NCBI GenBank assembly: GCA_900239685.1 | Contig: OENT01000021.1 | Span: forward strand, 186,001-250,000 | From: Rotaria macrura | Lineage: Eukaryota > Rotifera > Eurotatoria > Philodinida > Philodinidae | Length of the DNA: 64,000 bases | Reading direction: 5' to 3' | Shown: positions 25,705 to 35,811 of the stretch, piece by piece | Numbering within the stretch: position 1 is the first letter of the stretch | Layout: every line of letters starts with the position of its first letter | Position numbers and translations under genes: made by a program | The notes under the pieces: generated by a model | Database searches by the model: none | What the model was told of the DNA's origin: nothing | The model's input: only the letters and a program-made list of their open reading frames with translations

Positions 25705-26050
25705 ATGCCACTCTGATGGCTATTTTGTGGCAACGAACACTTTTGTATATTCTTTCAAAATGGACAAATTTAGATGATGCGCACTACCTTCCATTCTGAA
25801 TAGGTGATAAAACACTGACTAGTTTTATTCAAAATGATGATCTATCGTCTGATGCTGATGACATTGATTCATCTGTAATGTATGATGAAATACCACAATG
25901 AATAGGTCTAAGAAATGCAAATTATTTAATTAATCATTGAACTTAAAATTCATACACAATGATTTCGAACGAATTTCTTAAATCTATCCCATCCTTCATT
26001 CAAAGGAATTGATTTACCTGTCCATGATTCCAGATTCATCAATAAAGAAG
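25705..26050 (+). pseudogene. Decayed coding exon with several in-frame TGA codons
   Basis: After an acceptor-like TTTTCCTAG (ending 25704), one frame reads through ILWQRTLLYILSKW, then stop, IGDKTLTSFIQNDD, an Asp/Ser-rich stretch, DEIPQ, stop, IGLRNANYLINH, stop. Further on it reads FLKSIPSFIQRN, stop, FTCP, stop, FQIHQ. The interruptions up to there are TGA, except one TAA in the 25940s, and several sit where a tryptophan (TGG) would read well. This looks like a protein-coding segment that has decayed mainly by G-to-A change. I do not recognise the family. An alternative is chance composition. Confidence 0.4.
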
Positions 26051-27785
26051 TTAATCGTTCAATAAATATTTGGCTCATGCATAAATAATATTACAGGAAT
26101 CAACTATTTTTATCTGTTAAGCATCTCACTTTGGACGAATGGATTTTGTCTCCAATGAAATGGATTTTTAAGGTCCAATCCATAGAATATATATGAACAA
26201 TGATGTAGCCCACATATACGACTTCTCCCAAAATTTACCATGACTCATAATGAATAAACACTAGACGAACCGATATCATGATCAACTCTGTTAAATGCAT
26301 ATATATAGCTGCGATCGTATTGTATGGCGTCCATTTGACTTTTGAAATTCTCTATAATAAAAATTCATGTAGTATCTTACTTCGAACAATCTAAAACATT
26401 TTTATACCAAATGTAACAAGAACTTTTAAGGATTACTAAATGTCTGTATATATATATATATATGATGATAAATATAGAAGAACATCATGTGCTTTACAAA
26501 GCCCAATAAAAGAAAATTAAATAACACACGAATTTCTAATACTATAAATCATGAATTAGTTGTTTTTTTTCTTTTAGACTTCACAAACAATTTCTTAACA
26601 TTGTAAAAAGAAAATACTCTTACTCAAAAAGACTCAGTAGCACGTTACGAACTATCTTAAACAGCAATAAAAAACTGTGGTACTCTACGATACATCACCA
26701 AATAATTCTTAATAATCATCTGTAACCAAGTCAATAAATCAGCAATCAAATTGATTGATTTTGGCACATTTTTGAATCAGAATAATCGTCTTTATTATCT
26801 TATCACATCGATTCAGACCGGTCATAAAATAAAAATGATAGACTGTGAACAGAATCTTTATGAACTCATTCACTTGGTTTGTTAAAACAGAACTGAAAAA
26901 CACAGTAAGTTACTGAAAAAGATAAGTAATCACGCAAACGACATTAAACATTCGACGAATGGTCATACCATGATTTATATAAATTAAATCTTTTACTAAA
27001 GCTTTTTTTCATTTTTAATTTATACTGAGAATAATTTTATTCACAGACATCATGGTAAAGTTGTGTTACATATGAACTATGTCGGGTTTTTAGCTTTCAC
27101 ATCCCAGGACGATTTCAGAGAGCATGAGGTACATGCAAACAAATTTCAGATCAGTAGACAAACTAGTCTAACAACCTGAAATTAACCAGATGAAGGAGAA
27201 TTGTTGTATGATATAATATTATTCGACTATTTTAGACCTATAGTACAGAATGTATTACATAGCTTCCGATAAACATTCTTTTTAAAATATTCAACAAATT
27301 TTACGATTATCGTGTCACATTTCAATCTATCAACGTAAAGGAATGACTCTGTACAACTATCTTTTAGTATTCAAACGAATGTCAATAGCCTACTATGTTT
27401 GACGGGATATCCGAGGAAGACAACTATATGCAATCAGAGATAAAATAAAGTGTCGAATAAAAAATTTGTGCGTATCAGGGGTATGTGAGATGTGATTTTG
27501 AAATGTTAGTTTAAAAAAAACAACAGAAAACGATCGTATAAAAAGTGAAATTCGGTTCTTTACATGCCGTACCGACGCTTCACTTTAATCTGTATGCATG
27601 AAGTAAATATTCTCAGTAGTTTCGTAGACTCTCGTTCAAACAAATACTTCAAGGTCGAATGCATGTGCTCCTTCTTAGTTCTTTCATTACACTCAACTTG
27701 GAGTCAAGTTATATGTTCTAATCGGCCTTTATCCGTCCCTTGCCAGCTACAGAAGACCAAATTTTTAACCTTCATACTCTTTCTT
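26051..27785. other. Non-coding stretch left of the hAT block
   Basis: AT-rich. Contains a (TA)n microsatellite at about 26447-26463. No supported exon. Confidence 0.35.
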
Positions 27786-28258
27786 TAGGGATGCAACAAA
27801 TGTTGAATAAGATTTGAATTTGGAATCAAAGCCTTGCTATTTACATTTTGCTTTGATTTGTGTACTGGAATTTGGAATTCAAATTTGAATGTGAACTCTA
27901 GATTTAATATTAAACTCTGATTTGTATGTATTTTTTCATCTGTACAAATCTCACAAATCGTTTGAAATATGGTTACAGACGTATTCATCGTTATTCGAGG
28001 CGCGTATTCGCTGTAGTAGAGATACATAAGAACAAGCCTTATGAAGTAAGATAACTATCTCAAAATTTAAAAATACCTCGCAATTGAAATTTAATAATAC
28101 TACATGTGTAAGTTTTATCCATAAAAATACGTGTTGTTACAAGTAGAAAAAGTAGACCATCTTAAAATGAAGAGTTTACATCGGACTAATCTGTAAGAGA
28201 GTTTCTGTAATTGAAAGGGATATCAGAATCTGTATCGAAATAGATGAGCCTTCGACTG

Positions 28259-29027
28259 CAGAGCTGGGCAAGTATGAACTTTTTCGAGTACGCGTACGAG
28301 TACGACCGACATGTACTCCCAAGTGAAAAATTTTCGCTGATTTTAATCGAATTATTCTGCAACAAAATCAAAATTGAAATCGATTGATAATTTTGATTAT
28401 CGTAGATCACGACTTAACCATTACTTCATATTGTTACATATTCAGTATGAGATTTTCGGATTAAAATTGATTATTATGTAGGAAAGTCAAGGTTTAAAAT
28501 CGATTGATAATTTCGATTTTGTTGCAAAATAATCAATTTTAATCTGAAAATTTAACACTGGACAAGTAGCAATATGAACCAATGGTTAAGTCGTGATCTA
28601 CGATAATCAAAATTATCAATCGATTTCAATTTTGATTTTGTTGCAGAATAATTCGATTAAAATCAGCGAAAATTTTTCACTGGGTCGAGTACGAGTACTT
28701 CGAGTATTTCTTCCAGCTCTGGTGGCGTCTATCTATTTATCTGAATCAATATACATGTATGTAAAAAAAACAAAAGAAAAAAATTAACTGTTCATGTAAT
28801 CCTCGAAAAATATATACTGCGATTTTATCGAGCATCATTTTGATGTAAGAAATACCTATGAGGATGTCGAGTACTTTACTCTCAAGTACGAGTACGAGTA
28901 ACAAACCTTCGAGTACGAGTACCAACCGTTCGATTACCAGTACAAATTCTTCGAGTACGAGAACGAGTACGAGTACGACCAAAACGGTACTCGAGTACGA
29001 GTGCTTCGAGTATTTCGCCCAGCTCTG
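28259..29027. mobile_element. hAT-type non-autonomous element with GAGTACGAGTACG arrays and a large hairpin (769 bp)
   Basis: Seen: a perfect 11-bp TIR, CAGAGCTGGGC at the left and GCCCAGCTCTG at the right. It is flanked on both sides by the identical 8-bp TTCGACTG (28251-28258 and 29028-29035). Subterminal arrays of CGAGTACGAGTACG lie at 28285-28308 and 28868-29013. A hairpin occupies 28318-28684. An additional internal right-end-like CCAGCTCTG lies at 28713-28721, so the element may be a composite or carry a duplicated end. It is inserted within the larger 27786-30977 element. This is the clearest mobile element in the window. Confidence 0.9.
28318..28684. repeat. Long hairpin inside the hAT element
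   Basis: Arms 28318-28440 and 28563-28684 are near-perfect reverse complements (for example CTACGATAATCAAAATTATC mirrored). A second inner pair (about 28452-28474 with 28531-28554) continues the fold. RNA read through this region in either direction would form a long double strand. The two arms also create matching open frames on opposite strands (28186-28410 minus, 28593-28787 plus), which are not genes. Confidence 0.85.
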
Positions 29028-29459
29028 TTCGACTGTGCTTATATTTCAGAGATTTCGACTCAACAACGTGAAAATAATGTCACCACTATTTCATTTGTAA
29101 GAATTAAATTTTTCATCGAGAGCAACTCTACCGTTTTTTTATCAGTTGTCAGTAGTGAAGAGATATGAAAGAATGCAAAAATCATTTCTCTGAGAGCTGC
29201 TTACTGCCCATATGCAGAAAAAAAAACACAACGGAATGAACAAAATGAATTTCTTTTCGTTCTTTCCCCGATCAAATGAGCATTTTGATCTATCATCTGA
29301 CATTATGCATATTGACGCTGGCAGCTTGCAAAGAGATATTAACACAATGATCAAAAACTTCTCGGACTTCGCTATATCTATTTAGGGAAATGTCGTTCTA
29401 TTCATCTCTCTCTCTATACAATATAGCCGAAGTAGTTTTTGTCATATTTCATGAGAATT

Positions 29460-30020
29460 ACAGTCCACTTCCTTAATTCTGTCGGAAAATTTTTGACATA
29501 TTTTCTTTTAAGTAGTTTGAGACTATTATATATCCGATCAAAAAATACCTTAATATTTAGGTAATCTCTGGAGTCTCCTCTTTCAAATGATATACGATTC
29601 ATCCTCCAGTTCTCACATTTTCATAGTGATATTATCGGTCTACGAAAAGTGACTTCACCTGACAGAATTAGGTAGTAGTTCCCTAATCCTGACGGCCAGC
29701 AAGAAACTTTTCTCAATTCTGACGCTTCTAATAAATTACGTAGAAAAACTCAATTTTAGGACGAAAAATGTTTTTTCATGTTTTTGCTGAGTAAAATAGG
29801 AGAGGAGTAAGAAGTGTTTTTGCAGAGCGGATCGAACTCTATCATAATCTAAAGGTTCAAGACAACTGAATTTTCATTTATGAGGATAGAAACCTTGCAA
29901 TGAACACAGCCTAGGGTCATGGAAAAAAGTTGCCCCTTACTCTGACAATAGCTATTTTTGGTCCCTAGCTAATTCTGACGGTGACTGTTTTTGTCTCTAA
30001 TTCTGACAGTAACTTCTTTT
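29460..30020. repeat. Cluster of degenerate TAATTCTGACGG motifs
   Basis: Variants of CTAATTCTGACGG occur near 29474, 29680, 29716, 29936, 29968 and 29996, with an inverted one at 29656. The spacing is irregular. They resemble the subterminal word arrays of the neighbouring hAT elements and may be the remains of another element whose ends I cannot define. Confidence 0.45.
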
Positions 30021-32242
30021 TTGTTCTACATTAGAACAGTGAACCATTTCTATGATGTTATTTCATTACGAAATTCATGAGCTGAGTGACTCGACTTTCA
30101 ATATACAGGGAGCCTAACACGTAGTTACTATTTGAAAATAAAAGGATGTAAGTATGTTTGTAGGTTTTCTTACATGGGCGCATTACTGTAAAGCCCTTTA
30201 ACTGAAATCTGTGTTTATCGCTGTCAGCATCAAAACATTATCGTCATCCTATGCAATTTTTAAAGTCCGTGGTATTGCCTGGTTTCCGTCATGTCTCGCC
30301 CTAAGTTATGCGGCTACTTATTTCTTCTGAATTACGTTCTACTTAATTTATGTCACTCATTGTCACTAATCGGAATAAAAAAGCAGTTTTCGGCATGTAA
30401 AGTTATAATAATGGCGTGACCATTGAATTACTGTCAGGTTCATATTTTAAATAGTATCTAATATGAGTTGTACATATATGTCCACACATAAAAAGGAGTG
30501 AAATGATGTTATTTTATGTAAGTGAAGAATGTTGAATAGAATAGAATGGTATACCTGACGGTAGAATATTTAAGAGACTCGTTATAAAGAGGAAGATCAA
30601 TCAAAAATTTACAATTGTATGCAAATGCTAAAAATTTATAATTAGAGAATAATCTGAAAAACAGCCTGAACGAAAAGCTCACTCAGATAATTTGCTAGTA
30701 ATCTACACACATGAGTAGTGCGCTCCGATATCTGTAGTTACAAATTAGTAATGAAAACTCATCATATAAATAGTTTTTTGGTGATGGTACATTATGCTAT
30801 CAAATACGAGAAATACTATCTGTTTGTGACCGAATCCAAATCCGACCCATGCACTATAGATCGGATTTGATGTCGAATTTTTAAATTCGACATTGAGTTC
30901 AAATTCGAGTTCAAACGTAACCTCAAATTCGAATACCTCATAAAAAATCTGAAATCTTCGGATTGCCTACATCTCTAACTTTCTTATCTCCGATAACAGA
31001 TGAAAAATTGGCGAAAGGTTATACGTGAGCTCTTTTTCTGTCTTCCTAATCTTCTAATTGTATGTAGGGGCGTCAATTTATATTTACTTCTCATTTAATT
31101 TAAGCGTAGATTAAATTATCAATAATTTACATTTATTTTAAGTATAAATTATTTTTCTCTTGTAATTTAGTAAATATAAACTAAATTATATGATCGTATT
31201 TTGTTGTGCCACTTAAGATTAAAAATGTATTCTATTTCAAACATCATATTCATGTATAAATCATATATTGCACACTATGTCTATTCAAATGACAGTCGCT
31301 AAGAATTTTAGTTTCTTTTTCCATTCCTACGGAAAAAGCACCACTCAGATGCCTTTTTTAAGATTTGTTCATTTTAGTCACAAGAAAAAGTTGTAGCATT
31401 CATGTTAAATAGTTAACTTTACATATTTGATTGTTCCTAAATTGATGAAGACGATTTGAAAAGGTCATGTTCAGTCTTCTACAACTTCTCTGCTGGTATT
31501 AATGAACCTTTATGCTAATGTGCCAAGAATGAACATGATAATCGGAGAAAGTATGACGCAATCATAGAAAGATATTTTATTATTTTATGTATCTGTTTGA
31601 GCATTGGAGTTTTTCTTCTAATAGTGTGAGATATACACGCTTATATCTGCCTACCCATCATGCCATCCGATTGGCATTTCGAGACGTTGATTTAAGCCAG
31701 TCGATGGGTATTGGAACTCCAGATCGAGTCCTCGGAATGCTATTTCCCGTTAGATCGAGCACTCTGCGATCAGGTGCTTATAGAATGATTTTACAGCTAA
31801 CAGTATTTCATTTCGAGGGCTCTAAATATCAGTTCCTGTTCCTATCGGAGAAATTTTCCGATGGGTGTGGATAGATAAGAGTCGCGGGTTCACTAGTGTT
31901 CGATATATTGCACTGCTCCGAGAGGTCGAAATTCCGTCCCCTGGAAACTACTACATTAAAAAAATTGTTTTCTGCCGTATGAAACCACTGGTTTTCGAAC
32001 ACTCAGCACCAATCAGATATTTTTAATTGGAGCCCTTGATACCTATCGAATGTTTTTGCAGAGAAGGAGATTCGCACATATGTACATACGATTACGAATC
32101 TCGTACGAATCCGATGAACTACACAAGACATTTCCAAGCTATACAAACCTACGCTTTATCAGTGTACATTAAGTAATGATAAAATTTTGACGCGTTATTT
32201 TTTTTTTGAAAATGTAACAAGGATTTTGTTACTGTTGTTGAT

Positions 32243-32446
32243 TAGGGTGGCACTCTATCTTTATCTTACTTTGAAAAAGTAAAGTAAAGTAACCAAACTT
32301 TACTTCATCCAGAAAAGTAAAGTTAAAATACAAGATTTTCCTTGCGTACATACAAAATCTGATATCACTTCAACTTTACTTTAACGGTAAACTAAAATTG
32401 AGATGCTTTACTTTATTGATATAGTAAAGAAAATGCGCCACCTCTA
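32243..32446. mobile_element. hAT-type MITE with AAGTAAAGTA repeats (204 bp)
   Basis: The left end TAGGGTGGCACTC and the inverted right end TAGAGGTGGCGCA match apart from one missing base and one substitution. Flanks TTGTTGAT (32235-32242) and TTTTTGAT (32447-32454) match at 7 of 8. The body is almost entirely AAGTAAAG and CTTTACTT words. Nested inside the 31065-35319 element. Confidence 0.8.
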
Positions 32447-32940
32447 TTTTTGATCCACAAAATAATCCCAACTATGTTAAATTTGATTGAGCTGCAAACC
32501 AATTGTGTGAGAAAATACAACACACATTTGTACTCATTAAAATTTTAATGGAAAAATTCTTTAAAAGGAAAAACTGTGATTAATTTTACACAATTCTTAT
32601 CTTCAGAATTTAAGTATTCGTTTATCTCGAAGCTTTTTATCACTGAGATATCGCATCGATCCATCGGGAAGAGCAGTTCGATAGGCTTTCCCACTTCGAC
32701 TATTCGGTAATTCGATGGCTTTCGAGTGGTCGCATTTGATCCGAGCAATCGAAAATCAATGTGCAATATGAGAATCATTGCGAGGACTCCATTTCCGATG
32801 AGCTCGATTGGCTTGAATATGGAACAGAACGAGAAAAAAAATGTTTAATTCGTTTGGAGCATTCGCGGCATCCCTCAGTGGCTTTTTCTGGGCTGTCTGG
32901 ATAGTTATGATTTCTACGATTCGACCTAGTCGTTCATCTA

Positions 32941-33427
32941 TTAATGATTAATTATGTTTCTCTTCCTGTTGTTATAGTTGTTAATTAGTTTTTCATAATT
33001 TATTTATTAAAAATAATTTATGTTTTACAAGACGTTTCGGAGATGTTTATCTCCTTCATCAGTTGGTTGTTATGGTGTTATTTATTATTCGTATCGGACT
33101 GCTTTCTTTTTCTTTTCGTTTTTCTTTTTTTAAAAGTGGAACGGAACGACAAGACGGTAATACATGGTCAATACAACTTATGTGTTTTCATCGTCCGTTC
33201 CACTTTTAAAAAAAGAAAAACGAAAAGAAAAAGAAAGCAGTCCGATACGAATAATAAATAACACCATAACCACCAACTAATGAAGGAGATAAACATCTCC
33301 GAAACGTCTTGTAAAACATAAATTACTTTTAATAAATAAATTATGAAAAACTAATTAACAACTATAACAACAGGAAGAAAAACATAATTAAATTATTAAT
33401 CAATGACTTTATACAACACATTTAATT
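32941..33427. repeat. Palindromic (fold-back) unit with hammerhead-like core
   Basis: Arms of about 200 bp (about 32952-33149 and 33193-33395) are near-perfect reverse complements around a ~45-bp loop. The 12-bp TCGTTCATCTAT flanks the unit on both sides (about 32930-32941 and 33427-33438). Each arm carries a copy of CTGATGA / GGAGAT AAAC ATCTCC / GAAAC, the conserved core of a hammerhead ribozyme (left arm, minus strand, 33030-33062). The right-arm copy has CTAATGA instead. The open frame 33043-33261 is an artefact of this structure. Confidence 0.75.
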
Positions 33428-34450
33428 CGTTCATCTATCTTTCGTTTGATTGTGAACGATGCTTCATTATCTCAAATAAGTGAGATGTTATACTTTTCCA
33501 GTACTCATACTAAGAGGATGAATAACCGTTGTTTTGCTCATTATTCACGAAGAGGTGAAGCTAGCCAGTTCATAAAAATCGCAATCGTACCATAAAAGAG
33601 ATAGATTTTCCACATAGTTGCTTTTCTGAAAAATTTTAATCGCAAGTTTTACGGATACTGTTGATTCATATAATTTGAGTAAAACTAAGCTTTGGTGATT
33701 GCTCTAAGTCAAAACGATGCCATTTGAAAATTTTAGAAAAACATATTCACATAGAGCGCTTCAAATGTCACGAGCTCTATCGGAGGGATTGTGATCCAGG
33801 ATTCAAAATTTTACTACATGACTGGGCGAGCAAAATGGTGACGAATTTCGTTTTTGGAAATAACGTGTTTTTCAAGAAAATATCGAGGGAAGGTTTAAGT
33901 TAAAGTTAACTTCGCCCTCCTTCCCTACCCTCGCTAATAGTGACCATTTTCACAGTTGTACAATATTCAAGGTTTTATGAAATATGTCAGTTCGATATTT
34001 TAGTCCCAATGGGTTTGAGATTGTGCGCTTTTCAAGAGATTGCATTCCTTTCACTCCGAGGAAACGATTCCGAGTTATCGGATCCGATGTGAATTCGGGT
34101 GGACTGTTTGAAAACTTCTGCAATATCAACGAAATTCTCTCGGAATGCGAGTCATCGAATAGCAGTTGACTCTCTAGGCTTAGAGTATCATAGAATCTAC
34201 CCTCGGATTTGAAAACTGAACGATGAATTTAAATAAATAGCCTTCGACTGATCAGATTCGATTGGATCTCATTAAATTGGGAATTGAATTCATTCATCTA
34301 GAAGTAGGAAATCCAATGAAATTCAATCTTCAATTGAATTATGTAAACTTTAAATTGAAGTTTTAAAAAAACTTAACCAAAAATCGCTATTTTGAAATAT
34401 GCGTCTTTCGTGTGATACCTCGAAGTTTCCACTTGATAGTATGTGATAAC

Positions 34451-34677
34451 TAGGCGTGGTACTGTACTTTTACTGTACAAAAGTAAAGTCAATCAATTAT
34501 TTACTATGTTCTTTAGTAAAAGTAAATCAACTGTTTACTTTTACTCAGTATAGTAACTAGTAAATAATTTTTATTTGATGTAATTCTATATAAAATTGAA
34601 AAAAAGATCTATTCAATTTTATTAAAGTACATAGTTTATGTACTTTTTGAAAAAGTAAAGTAAATGTACCGCCCCTC
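34451..34677. mobile_element. hAT-type MITE with TTTTACT/AGTAAA repeats (227 bp)
   Basis: The left end TAGGCGTGGTAC and the inverted right end GAGGGGCGGTAC match at 9 of 12 positions. Flanks GTGATAAC (34443-34450) and ATGATAAC (34678-34685) match at 7 of 8. The body consists of GTAAAAGTAAA-type words, as in many hAT ends (Tol2 has a similar AAAGTACTTTTACT vocabulary, as recalled). Nested inside 31065-35319. Confidence 0.8.
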
Positions 34678-35319
34678 ATGATAACTGGCGAATTTTTTCA
34701 AGTTCTATATCTCATTCGTGAAGGACTATAATAATTCTTCACGTGCATGTGAGTAGCTCAAAATCTTGAACTGTTTTCTGTCGGACAATGCAAAGCGTTT
34801 TTAGTGACAAACAAATGACGAAAGCTATTGTTTTCACGTCGGGAAATATGAGTTGATTGTAGAACATTTTGTTTGCCCTTGTTCTTCAAAACACAGTGGT
34901 GAAGCAAACCTTTATTGAACACCAATATATCAGTTAATTGGATTGCGAGTAGGCTTTGTCATAAAATCATACCTGACTAGTGATCCAACGGGTATTCTTC
35001 CGGTTCAAGGCAACGGTTTATGCACTCAAACGCGAATGTGTATCATCACCCAATCAACTATCCAGAGAAATTTGTTTTAATGCTTTTCGAAAAATTGACT
35101 GTGGCAAGTAGCAGAATCGAGCAGAAAACATGTGTCGGTTGAATCCGAATCCTATTTAAAATATGATTTATACATGAATATGATGTTCGAAATAGAATAC
35201 ATTTGTAATCTTACGTGTCACAAGAAAAATACGATCATGTAATTTAATTTATATTCATAATAAATATCAATTATGATAATTTATATCCATTTTAAAATAA
35301 CAGGAAAATGACACCCCTA

Positions 35320-35811
35320 CTTGTATGAATAAAACTAACAAAGTCTCAATGCTCGTGTTTAAAACAATACTTTCGAATTAGAACAAAACTCCCTCATAAC
35401 TACAATACAAATACATACCTAGATGTCATTCATTCTCTAATTCAACTTATCCTACAATGTAAGCCATCCTATTCCATAGAATTTCATTCTGACTCTTATT
35501 TCACTAACATAAATCACGTAAATATTTATTTCCGTAAGCACCCTTCTAGATTCGTCTAGAAATCCACACCCTCGTTTCTCTTTGTTTCCATTTACCAGCT
35601 TTGCCCTGATCATATGTTTTCCTATACACTTTTACATGCATCTAACTTTTCTTAATCATGCTTGTTCCATTTCAGAATCGAATATTCTATTCTTACTTCA
35701 ACTCTTCTATACTCTCATAAATCAACAATTACCAAAGAAAGCAATCAACAGCAAAAGATAACGTCCCCACTCTATTAAACTATTCAACAACTCATCGTCA
35801 CTAAATGAATC
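35320..35811. promoter_or_regulatory. Upstream region of the LicD-like gene
   Basis: The 492 bp between the hAT element's right flank and the LicD-like start codon. AT-rich with a pyrimidine-rich plus strand; no exon seen. Any promoter of the downstream gene that lies close to its start must be in this interval, directly beside the transposon end. Confidence 0.35.

Larger units (their letters stand above)
27786..30977. mobile_element. hAT-like element, 3.2 kb, hosting a nested hAT element
   Basis: Seen: the left end TAGGGATGCAACAAAT and the inverted right end TAGAGATGTAGGCAAT are similar. Flanks TCTTTCTT (27778-27785) and ACTTTCTT (30978-30985) match at 7 of 8 positions. Both ends are enriched in the words GAATTTG/CAAATTC and GGATTTG. 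The interior carries a complete second element (28259-29027) and a cluster of TAATTCTGACGG-like motifs (29460-30020). No transposase frame is legible. The TIRs are imperfect, so the pairing rests mainly on the flank match and on shared terminal composition. Confidence 0.6.
31065..35319. mobile_element. hAT-type element, 4.26 kb, with ~160-200-bp terminal inverted repeats
   Basis: Seen: the left end TAGGGGCGTCA and the inverted right end TAGGGGTGTCA match at 10 of 11 positions. Homology continues inward to about 31268 on the left and 35161 on the right, including CATCATATTCATGTATAAAT. Flanks ATTGTATG (31057-31064) and CTTGTATG (35320-35327) agree at 7 of 8. The terminal arrays are AATTTA/TAAATT words. 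The interior holds two further MITEs (32243-32446, 34451-34677) and a palindromic unit (32941-33427). It also has frames at 31587-31874, 32545-32778 and 33984-34169 that I cannot assign. No hAT transposase (RNase-H-like core or BED finger) is legible. It is either non-autonomous or a much-eroded autonomous copy. Confidence 0.75.

Noticed and set aside
28858..29100. Ser/Thr-rich frame and its Val/Leu-rich antisense (28746-28982)
   Set aside because: Translation of the GAGTACG subterminal array of the hAT element, not a gene.
33043..33261. 72-codon frame with a lysine/arginine-rich end
   Set aside because: Spans the loop of the palindromic unit; the two halves are reverse complements.
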